NCBI GenBank assembly: GCA_021741285.1
Contig: JAIOYD010000014.1
Location: 1-14,167, forward strand
Length of the DNA: 14,167 nucleotides
Direction: 5' to 3'
Source of the DNA: Rickettsiaceae bacterium
Lineage (GTDB): Bacteria > Pseudomonadota > Alphaproteobacteria > Rickettsiales > Rickettsiaceae
The notes beneath the pieces are model-generated. The model saw only the letters and a program-made list of their open reading frames with translations, did no database searches and was not told where the DNA came from. This document shows, one piece after another, positions 8,191 to 14,167 of the stretch. Within the stretch, counting starts at the first letter, position 1. Every line of letters begins with the position of its first letter. A program made the translations under genes and the position numbers.

Positions 8191-10089
8191 TTACTTATCA
8201 CTAACGTCTTTAAATTCGCCATCTACAACTTTGCCATCAGTAGTTGATGAAGATGACTCAGCTTGAGGGGCTGATTCAGAGTCGTTATTCCTGTACATTA
8301 CTTCACCAATTTTCATGCTTGCTACGGCTAAATCGTCGGTTTTCTGAGTAATTAATTCAATATTGTCTTCTGACTCCATTGCTTTTTTAAGAGAGTCAAT
8401 AGCATCTTCAATTAATTGCTTATCATTAGGTGCAATTTTTTCTGCAAAATCTTTCAAACTTTTCTCAGTGGAGTATATGAGTGTGTCTGCTTTATTTTTT
8501 ACCTCGATAAACTCTTTGAGTTTCTTATCCTCTGATGCATTCTTTTCAGCGTCCTTGATCATTTGCTCAATTTCGTCGTCTTTTAGACCACCAGATGCTT
8601 GAATAGTAACTTTTTGCTCCTTCCCACTAGCTTTATCTTTTGCTGATACATGAACAATACCATTGACATCGATATCAAACGTGACTTCAATCTGAGGCAG
8701 ACCTCTTGGTGACGGAGGGATTCCTTCCAGATTAAATTGTCCGAGTAATTTATTATGAGCGGCGATCTCTCGTTCACCCTGAAATACTCGAATGGTTACG
8801 GCGTGCTGGTTGTCGTCAGCTGTTGAAAAGACCTGACTTTTCTTTGTGGGAATGGTTGTGTTACGATCAATTAAACGTGTAAACACACCGCCCAATGTCT
8901 CAATTCCTAAGGACAATGGAGTTACATCTAATAATAATACATCTTTTACATCACCTTGTAATACTCCGCCTTGAATAGCAGCACCAAGAGCAACTACTTC
9001 ATCAGGGTTAACTCCTTTATGTGGTTCACGCCCAAAAAACTCTTTAACCTTTTCAACCACTTTTGGCATCCTAGTCATACCACCGACCAAAATTACCTCA
9101 TCTATTTCATTTGGCTTCAAACCAGCATCTTTTAGCGCTTTTTTGCAAGGCTCCATAGTTCTGTCAATAAGATCGCCTACAAGAGACTCGAGCTTTGCCC
9201 TGCTAAGTTTAATATTCATGTGTTTAGGACCAGAGGCATCTGCTGTAATATAAGGCAGATTAACATCTGTTTGCTGAGCTGTTGAAAGCTCTTTCTTTGC
9301 CTTTTCAGCAGCTTCTTTGAGGCGCTGTAAAGCAAGTGGATCTTGTTTCAAATCAACAGACGTTTCTTTCTTGAATTCGTCAATCAGATAGTTCAAGATT
9401 GTCATATCGAAGTCTTCACCGCCCAAAAATGTATCTCCATTAGTTGCTTTTACTTCGAAAACGCCATCACCAATTTCAAGTACTGATACGTCAAATGTAC
9501 CACCGCCTAGATCATAAACAACTATTGTTTTATTTTCTGTTTTATCAAGACCATAAGCTAAAGCAGCAGCAGTTGGTTCGTTAATAATTCTTAAAACTTC
9601 AAGACCAGCTATTTTACCAGCATCTTTAGTCGCTTGTCTTTGTGCATCATTAAAGTAAGCCGGAACAGTTATTATCGCCTGCGTTACTGTTTCTCCTAAG
9701 TAATTTTCTGCTGTTTCTTTCATCTTTTGTAGTATAAAAGCGCTTATTTGGCTTGGAGAATAACGCTTTTTATCAACTTCTACCCATGCATCACCATTAG
9801 TAGATTTAACAATCTTAAAAGCCACCATGTCTTTGTCTTTTTTGACTGTGGGATCATCGTAATTACGTCCAATTAATCTTTTGATTGCAAACAGAGTACC
9901 TTTTGGATTAGTCACTGCTTGTCTTTTTGCGGGTTGACCAACTAATCTTTCGTCGCTATCTGTAAACGCCACCATCGATGGAGTAGTGCGTTCTCCCTCA
10001 ACATTTGCCAGCACTTTTGGTTCTTTCCCATCCATAATTGCTACGCATGAATTGGTAGTACCAAGATCAATACCTATAATCTTTCCCAT
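8191..10089 (-). CDS. dnaK: Chaperone protein DnaK (Hsp70)
   Basis: DnaK is the ATP-dependent Hsp70 chaperone that binds exposed hydrophobic segments with help from DnaJ and GrpE. The 632-residue product is full length. Its nucleotide-binding domain has the phosphate loop [12 protein letters not shown] (residues 6-17), the connect region [14 protein letters not shown] (169-182), the second phosphate motif [18 protein letters not shown] (192-209) and the adenosine-region [13 protein letters not shown]. The interdomain linker [19 protein letters not shown] (about 380-400) precedes the beta-sandwich domain with [15 protein letters not shown] and the helical lid. It ends with an acidic Ser/Asp-rich tail ([12 protein letters not shown]), a bacterial DnaK hallmark. 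A GAGGAT Shine-Dalgarno precedes the ATG. It is transcribed divergently from the lipoprotein cluster. No obvious CIRCE operator or sigma-32 promoter was seen upstream. Confidence 0.99.
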   Translation of the reverse strand: MGKIIGIDLGTTNSCVAIMDGKEPKVLANVEGERTTPSMVAFTDSDERLVGQPAKRQAVTNPKGTLFAIKRLIGRNYDDPTVKKDKDMVAFKIVKSTNGDAWVEVDKKRYSPSQISAFILQKMKETAENYLGETVTQAIITVPAYFNDAQRQATKDAGKIAGLEVLRIINEPTAAALAYGLDKTENKTIVVYDLGGGTFDVSVLEIGDGVFEVKATNGDTFLGGEDFDMTILNYLIDEFKKETSVDLKQDPLALQRLKEAAEKAKKELSTAQQTDVNLPYITADASGPKHMNIKLSRAKLESLVGDLIDRTMEPCKKALKDAGLKPNEIDEVILVGGMTRMPKVVEKVKEFFGREPHKGVNPDEVVALGAAIQGGVLQGDVKDVLLLDVTPLSLGIETLGGVFTRLIDRNTTIPTKKSQVFSTADDNQHAVTIRVFQGEREIAAHNKLLGQFNLEGIPPSPRGLPQIEVTFDIDVNGIVHVSAKDKASGKEQKVTIQASGGLKDDEIEQMIKDAEKNASEDKKLKEFIEVKNKADTLIYSTEKSLKDFAEKIAPNDKQLIEDAIDSLKKAMESEDNIELITQKTDDLAVASMKIGEVMYRNNDSESAPQAESSSSTTDGKVVDGEFKDVSDK

Positions 10090-10157
10090 ATTAATATCCT
10101 CGTCTAAAATAAATGTTTGACGGCCGCAATAATCGCTTTGCTAGCCCTTAGACATTT

Positions 10158-10185
10158 GATATAGTGCAGGATAAGTTTTTTACAA
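10158..10185 (-). promoter_or_regulatory. Candidate promoter of dnaK
   Basis: On the minus strand, TTGTAA (10185-10180) and TATATC (10163-10158) are separated by 16 bases, about 70 bases before the dnaK ATG. Each hexamer matches the sigma-70 consensus at 4 of 6 positions. The upstream CTTGTA also resembles the sigma-32 -35 (CTTGAA), but no CCCCAT-like -10 follows, so heat-shock control by sigma-32 cannot be claimed. The remainder of the 276-base divergent region (10090-10365) contains only AT-rich sequence and a short tandem repeat. Confidence 0.3.
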
Positions 10186-10282
10186 GAGCAGTGGAGAATA
10201 AATCTTTATACAAATGGAATAATTTTATTGCTTATTACTAACTAAAAATGTTACTAAAGGCATAGAAAACTATTGAATAGCA

Positions 10283-10303
10283 TTTACTATTTACTATTTA
10301 CTA
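10283..10303. repeat. Perfect 7-bp tandem repeat, three copies
   Basis: TTTACTA is repeated three times without interruption, 63 bases before the start of the glycine-zipper lipoprotein gene, in the divergent promoter region shared with dnaK. It may change copy number by slippage. Whether it affects either promoter is unknown. Confidence 0.8.
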
Positions 10304-10365
10304 ATACAAAGCATTGTCAGCTATTAATTAAATTTAACTTAAATCAACTTTTTTATTGAATAATA

Positions 10366-10911
10366 ATGATTAAAAAACTTTTACACATTTTTATAATCCT
10401 CGTGATAATTCCTATTCTTTCTAGTTGCAGTCGAGATCTTGCTTCCAATACATATACTAGCGACTCAACATTAAACATTACCTTAAAGGGTAAACTTCTT
10501 GTCAAAAGAGATGTAAAAATTAAAGAAGATGAAAAACTTGGGGATAACACAACTGGTGCCCTGATTGGTGGTGTTGGTGGAGGAGCACTTGCAGCTAGTA
10601 ACAGTAATAGTGCTGCAGTAGTTGTTGGGGGCGCTATTGTTGGAGGCGTTACTGGAGCAATAATGCAATCAGCTCTTGGAACGTCGAAAGGTACTGAATA
10701 TATCGTAGAAGTCGATAGATCAAATCTACGGGACGATTATTATGAAGGTAGCAGACTTTTAAGAAATGCTCTAGCTGCTGTACGTGCGACAGGTGTTATT
10801 ACCATTGTGCAAGCTAAGGAAGGTAAAAACAATCCTGTGATAAGTGAAGGTCAAAATGTTCTGATTATCCTTTCGGAGAAAAGGACAAGGCTTATTCCGG
10901 CTACATACTAA
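10366..10911 (+). CDS. Glycine-zipper outer-membrane lipoprotein (SlyB/Pcp-like)
   Basis: This 181-residue product has a lipoprotein signal peptide (IILVIIPILSSC), so Cys-21 would be lipidated. Residues 64-105 form a glycine-zipper double hairpin (GALIGGVGGGALAA ... VVVGGAIVGGVTGAIM), as in Rickettsia 17-kDa antigen and SlyB-type lipoproteins. A small C-terminal beta domain follows, with EYIVEVDR, GVITIVQAKEG and ISEGQNVLIILSEKRTRLIPA. That last part resembles the SlyB-style domain that ends in a 'valid cofactor/valine-rich strand' pattern, so SlyB-like is the best family guess. Such proteins sit in the outer membrane and affect its integrity. It is the first gene of a plus-strand trio with the next lipoprotein gene (25-base gap) and the protease gene. 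The start is the first ATG before the signal peptide; no strong Shine-Dalgarno is seen. Confidence 0.75.
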   Translation: MIKKLLHIFIILVIIPILSSCSRDLASNTYTSDSTLNITLKGKLLVKRDVKIKEDEKLGDNTTGALIGGVGGGALAASNSNSAAVVVGGAIVGGVTGAIMQSALGTSKGTEYIVEVDRSNLRDDYYEGSRLLRNALAAVRATGVITIVQAKEGKNNPVISEGQNVLIILSEKRTRLIPATY

Positions 10912-10936
10912 CGTTAACTAATAATACATTATTTAA

Positions 10937-11713
10937 ATGATAAAAGCTTGCTTTATAATTTTACTACTTGTTGCTACATGTGCTTGTACTAACAATACAA
11001 CTTTTGTTAGATCCGCCCCTAATTATTCAGGCTCGTTAGTTAAAGCCAGGGTAGCTTTACTTCTGCCACCAGACATAGAAGTGAATCAAATTGATGCTTT
11101 GAACAAAAAAACCAGAGTTTATAATTATGAAGATCGGCTTGAGGAGATTATGGTCGATACATTCATAACTACGATGCATGATAAGGGCTATAATATCAAA
11201 CTTCTTTCTAGACCAGAAATTGGTATCAACAAACTATCTCATTATGCTGTTGATACTAAAGATGAGTTTAAAGATATTGCGAAAATTCTTTATTCTGGGG
11301 GAGCTTGGTCAGAGGATAAAGCATATTCTATAGATTATAAAATCCCTGCTGCAGTTGAGTTTGGTAAAAAAATGGGGGGTGATTTGCTTATTGTAATGAA
11401 TTTTTATTCTGAAAACAAAACATCTGCCGCTATTACTAAGGATTTAACTACGGACATTTTAAAGGGAGCATTGTTTGCTGTTGCTACTGTTAGAACTACT
11501 ACAACAAATACAGAGCCAGCAGAATTCTCAATTGTTAGATTAGCTATTCTTGATGCATCAAATGGCCAAATTTTATGGGCGCATTCAGTATCCATTTCTA
11601 ATGATATAATTAGTACTACTACTGATAGTTTTTCTGACGCGAACAAGGTGGATAAAAAGAAGCTTTTGGCATTGATTAATTCTGCACTTATAGACCTGCC
11701 TTCTGCTAACTAG
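10937..11713 (+). CDS. Unrecognised probable lipoprotein
   Basis: This 258-residue product begins with a hydrophobic segment (ACFIILLLVATCACT). Cys-17, with Ala at -1, or Cys-15 could be the lipidated residue, though neither site is a perfect lipobox. The rest is a mixed alpha/beta protein: VKARVALLLPPDIEV near residues 35-49, a helix with RLEEIMVDTFITTMHDKGYNI, then GGDLLIVMNFYSEN, a small apolar stretch (ILKGALFAVATVR) and AILDASNGQILWAHSVSIS. The alternation resembles periplasmic proteins whose beta sheet assembles with a partner (LLLPPDIEV, ILWAHS), but I cannot name a family. It lies between the glycine-zipper lipoprotein gene (25 bases upstream) and the protease gene (41 bases downstream), all in one direction, so co-transcription and an envelope role are likely. 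No promoter was seen inside the cluster. Confidence 0.7.
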   Translation: MIKACFIILLLVATCACTNNTTFVRSAPNYSGSLVKARVALLLPPDIEVNQIDALNKKTRVYNYEDRLEEIMVDTFITTMHDKGYNIKLLSRPEIGINKLSHYAVDTKDEFKDIAKILYSGGAWSEDKAYSIDYKIPAAVEFGKKMGGDLLIVMNFYSENKTSAAITKDLTTDILKGALFAVATVRTTTTNTEPAEFSIVRLAILDASNGQILWAHSVSISNDIISTTTDSFSDANKVDKKKLLALINSALIDLPSAN

Positions 11714-11754
11714 GGCGCATTATTGTTTGAGAAAAGTAATTAGGTAATAAATAT

Positions 11755-13209
11755 ATGTTAAAATTTTTAAAAGTTTTTGCTATAACATTATATTGTTTAA
11801 CAGCAACTGTTTATGCTGATGATACAAAAATAAAAGAAATTGAAAAAATCAGAAAATCTATAGTAACGATCAATAGTAGAGTTCCAGTTTCCGCGTATCA
11901 AAATACTGGAAGCTGGTCTGGAACTGGATTTATTGTTGATGGAAAGAAAGGTTTTCTAGTAACCAATAGCCATGTTGTCGGCAGAGTTTCAGTAGGAACA
12001 TATTTTATTACTTTTCATAATGGCCAGCAAGCAGAAGCGAAAGTGGTTTATTACGATCAGTATGCAGATTTTGCGGTTATGCAGATAGATCCGGAAAAAT
12101 TTCCAGTGGAGTTTGAGGTTGTTGAGTTTACTAATGAAATCCCAACGCTCGGATCTGATGTATTTATAGTTGGCAATACTGAAGGGCAGGGTTTTTCCTT
12201 CCATAATGGTTATTTATCTGATTTATACGAAATAAATGGAGAGATGCCCCAAGGATCATATGTCATTAACATGAACTCAACAGGTGGTGCTAGCGGCTCT
12301 CCGGTACTTAATATTGAAAATAAAGCGATAGGCGTACTCTATGGTGGGGGGAAAACTCATGCTCTAGCGCTCAAAGGAGAGTATGTTACTCACGTATTAA
12401 AAGAGTTACAGGCAGATAAAGCTCATCTCAGCAGGAAACATATTGGAGTTATTACAGAACTTTACTCATTAGATAAAGCTGTTAAGCATCGCAATTTCTC
12501 TCAAGAAGAAATGAGTAATTATATAAAAGAATTACCTAATGCACGCAATAGGGCAATAATTGTTAGAAAGGTCCTGCCTGGCGGGACGGCGGAAGGAAAG
12601 ATTTTGCCAGGGGATATTTTATGGCAGGTAGAAGGTAAGCAAATAGGGGCAGACCTATGCCTTCTTGTCCTTGCAATGAGCAACCCAAATTCTGATAAAA
12701 TTAAAGTCACTATCATTAGAAATGGCAAAAAACTTGAGCAAGAGATTAAACTCTATGATCTTGAAACAAATAAAATCTCAAAGATGCTAGATTTTGCAGG
12801 CGGGCTATTTTTTGAGGCTGACGATTTCGTTGCTGCTAAATCTGGAATACCACTAGGTAGTGTTGCACTTGCAAATGTCCAAACAGGTAGTAGTTTTAGC
12901 AGTATTCCAGAAATGTTTGTTCAGGACTACAAATCTGTGTACAGAATTCAGATAAAGTCTATCAATGGAGTAAAAATTAATTCACTTGCAGATCTTACGA
13001 CGGCTACAAACAAAGCTATAAAACAGAAATATGTAAGCTTAGAATATATGAATTTTCAGCCATATTTCCCTATTTTTGGGGCTGATAGAGGCTTTATCTC
13101 TGCTCATGAAGCATTGATGCAAGATATTACTTTCGACAGTATAGAAAGCAAACCTAGAATTCTGAAATATGACGCAAAACTATCTGAATGGGTATCAGAA
13201 GATTTTTAG
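11755..13209 (+). CDS. Secreted trypsin-like serine protease, HtrA/Deg type, with PDZ domain(s)
   Basis: This 484-residue protein has a cleavable-looking signal peptide (about 1-21, ending TATVYA). A chymotrypsin-fold protease domain follows (about 27-215). The triad is visible: His-73 in LVTNSHVVG, Asp-105 in YADFAVMQID and Ser-180 in STGGASGSPVLN. The serine motif is GASGSP rather than the GNSGGP of classical DegP. Residues about 266-332 look like a PDZ domain (AIIVRKVLPGGTAEGKILPGDILWQVEGK written in part: PGGTAEGKILPGDILWQVEG). A second PDZ-like piece at about 395-430 has IKSINGVKINSLADL, as in Deg proteases with two PDZ domains. It probably acts in the periplasm on misfolded envelope proteins, which is inference from the fold and location. 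A weak TAGGTAA ribosome site precedes the ATG. The stop lies 4 bases before the opposing tRNA-Thr. Confidence 0.85.
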   Translation: MLKFLKVFAITLYCLTATVYADDTKIKEIEKIRKSIVTINSRVPVSAYQNTGSWSGTGFIVDGKKGFLVTNSHVVGRVSVGTYFITFHNGQQAEAKVVYYDQYADFAVMQIDPEKFPVEFEVVEFTNEIPTLGSDVFIVGNTEGQGFSFHNGYLSDLYEINGEMPQGSYVINMNSTGGASGSPVLNIENKAIGVLYGGGKTHALALKGEYVTHVLKELQADKAHLSRKHIGVITELYSLDKAVKHRNFSQEEMSNYIKELPNARNRAIIVRKVLPGGTAEGKILPGDILWQVEGKQIGADLCLLVLAMSNPNSDKIKVTIIRNGKKLEQEIKLYDLETNKISKMLDFAGGLFFEADDFVAAKSGIPLGSVALANVQTGSSFSSIPEMFVQDYKSVYRIQIKSINGVKINSLADLTTATNKAIKQKYVSLEYMNFQPYFPIFGADRGFISAHEALMQDITFDSIESKPRILKYDAKLSEWVSEDF

Positions 13210-13213
13210 AGAA

Positions 13214-13288
13214 TGGTGCCGCTAAAAAGAGTTGAACTTTCGACCTCATCATTACCAATGATGTGCTCTACCACTGAGCTATAGCGGC
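13214..13288 (-). tRNA. tRNA-Thr (anticodon GGT)
   Basis: The minus-strand sequence folds as a complete 75-base tRNA with encoded CCA. The acceptor GCCGCTA pairs with TAGCGGC. The D arm is GCTC/GAGC, and the anticodon stem CATCA/TGATG closes the loop TTGGTAA with anticodon GGT. The T stem GAAAG/CTTTT (one G-T pair) closes loop TTCAACT, and the discriminator base is A. It decodes ACC and ACU. It is convergent with the protease gene, 4 bases away, and its 5' end abuts a T-run and an inverted repeat. Confidence 0.96.
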
Positions 13289-13294
13289 AAAAAA

Positions 13295-13332
13295 TTGGTA
13301 TTTTTAACAAAGATCTGTTAAAAATTAACCAA
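13295..13332 (-). repeat. AT-rich inverted repeat followed by a T-run, just before tRNA-Thr
   Basis: The left arm (13295-13309) and right arm (13316-13332) are reverse complements apart from two extra bases in the right arm, with a six-base loop AAGATC. Read on the minus strand, the hairpin is followed by TTTTTT directly abutting tRNA-Thr. That is the shape of an intrinsic terminator, but no minus-strand gene is visible upstream. Alternatively the arms overlap a weak tRNA-Thr promoter, with TTGGTT (13332-13327) and TGTTAA (13309-13304) separated by 17 bases. Confidence 0.5.
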
Positions 13333-13409
13333 AATTATGCAAAATGATTTTAAATGCCATTTTCCAGATAACAAAACACATAAACTAAGCAATTTTATCT
13401 AGAATGGAT

Positions 13410-13438
13410 TTGTTAAGAGCAGATTTTTGCCATATTAT
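13410..13438 (+). promoter_or_regulatory. Probable promoter of the 44-residue ORF and anmK
   Basis: TTGTTA (13410-13415) and TATTAT (13433-13438) are separated by exactly 17 bases. They match the sigma-70 consensus at 4 of 6 and 5 of 6 positions. Transcription would start near 13445, giving a leader of about 23 bases before the ATG at 13468. Confidence 0.5.
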
Positions 13439-13467
13439 CAGCATATCGTCAAGAGAAATTAGTTTAA

Positions 13468-13594
13468 ATGCCAAATAAAAAAGAAGAAAGAGCTGACAAA
13501 GTAAAGCAAAAACAAGATAAATTATCGATGGCTTTGCGTAAAAATTTGCAACGTCGCAAGGTAGTAAAAAGTATAAAAAACATAAAAGACCAAG

Positions 13595-13602
<8 letters not shown>
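13468..13602 (+). CDS. Small basic conserved-type protein, 44 residues
   Basis: An ATG at 13468 opens a 44-codon frame ending at TGA 13600-13602. The product is very rich in Lys, Arg and Gln: a charged N-terminal helix (KKEERADKVKQKQDKL), then MALRKNLQRRKVVKSIKN. The ALRKNLQRRK motif resembles a class of tiny alphaproteobacterial proteins of unknown function that share an A-L-R-x-N-L-x-R-R-K core; that likeness is from memory and not verified. A candidate promoter lies just upstream, with a weak purine-rich ribosome site (AAGAGAAA). The end overlaps the anmK start by 8 bases (ATGAGTGA), a typical sign of translational coupling. The frame is intact even though anmK is not. Confidence 0.6.
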
Positions 13603-14043
<441 letters not shown>

Positions 14044-14167
14044 TAGACCTCTTGCATAACCGCAGGGATTGATTAAACTGGTTGCTTTTAAAGCAAGGAT
14101 ATTAGATGAGGTTTGAACAAATAAAGTGTGAAGCCCAAGAAGAGTTTCGCAGATTGACGGGAATCAA
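14044..14167 (+). mobile_element. Left end of an IS5-type insertion sequence (partial)
   Basis: Homology to anmK stops at about 14038, and the sequence changes to TTAGACCTCTTGCATAACCG (14043-14062). This resembles the terminal inverted repeats of IS5-family elements, which commonly begin with an AGACCT...TGCATAA pattern. A transposase start follows at 14106. A 15-base palindrome (14082-14096, TTGCTTT-T-AAAGCAA) lies in the short leader. The exact first base cannot be set because the right end and target duplication are outside the window. A TA or TTA at 14042-14044 is the likely target. Confidence 0.75.
14106..14167 (+). CDS. IS5-family transposase, N-terminal fragment (runs off the window)
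   Basis: An ATG at 14106, seven bases after AAGGA (14095-14099), opens a frame that runs to the window edge: MRFEQIKCEAQEEFRRLTGI. The pattern M-x-[FY]-E-x-I-K ... E-E-F-x-R-L-T-G matches the start of transposases with the helix-turn-helix domain of DDE endonucleases in the IS5 superfamily. These read EEFRRLTGV and similar in many bacteria. Only 20 codons are visible, so the catalytic DDE residues and the element's integrity cannot be judged. The transposase points away from the anmK start, in the same direction as anmK. Confidence 0.8.
   Translation, partial: MRFEQIKCEAQEEFRRLTGI

Noticed and set aside
10090..10365. Search for a CIRCE operator or sigma-32 promoter before dnaK.
   Set aside because: No TTAGCACTC-N9-GAGTGCTAA pattern and no CCCCAT-type -10 element were seen. 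Only a weak sigma-70-like candidate remains.

Overview
The window looks like a piece of an AT-rich, reduced alphaproteobacterial chromosome, most likely Rickettsia or a close Rickettsiales relative. The evidence is the low G+C content throughout, short lysine- and isoleucine-rich proteins, genomically encoded CCA on both tRNAs, a very short TatA, and this gene set (sucCD, bamD-recN, tatA, dnaKJ, anmK). The genus is inferred from gene content and sequence style, because no database search could be run. A broken sucD, a broken anmK and an insertion sequence suggest a genome still losing genes, as in many symbiotic Rickettsia, unless the single-base lesions are sequence errors.

Layout. Positions 3-101 hold the tail of an unidentified plus-strand gene. 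From there to about 10.1 kb every gene is on the minus strand. Reading in the direction of transcription, from high to low coordinates, these are: dnaK (10089-8191) and dnaJ (8037-6904), a chaperone unit with a possible extra promoter before dnaJ; tRNA-Glu(TTC); tatA; a compact bamD-recN-SIMPL-domain operon; sucC and a frameshifted sucD; and a CatB-type acetyltransferase (754-131) that follows a degenerate-looking intergenic stretch. From 10366 the direction reverses. Three plus-strand genes encode a glycine-zipper lipoprotein, an unrecognised probable lipoprotein and a secreted HtrA/Deg-like serine protease. A minus-strand tRNA-Thr(GGT) follows. A promoter then leads to a 44-residue basic protein and the remains of anmK, which is interrupted at the right edge by the left end of an IS5-type element whose transposase begins at 14106.

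How the genes fit together. DnaK/DnaJ handle cytosolic folding. BamD is the essential partner of BamA in outer-membrane protein assembly, TatA forms the twin-arginine translocation pore, and the two lipoproteins plus the protease would act in the envelope. SucC/SucD form succinyl-CoA synthetase; its alpha subunit is split by one missing base just upstream of the region carrying the phospho-histidine, which is the most consequential oddity here. AnmK belongs to peptidoglycan recycling and is clearly non-functional as written.

I did not find a convincing undescribed defence or mobile system. The items most worth checking are the sucD lesion, the anmK/IS junction, the lone CatB-type gene and the divergent lipoprotein-lipoprotein-protease cluster next to dnaK.
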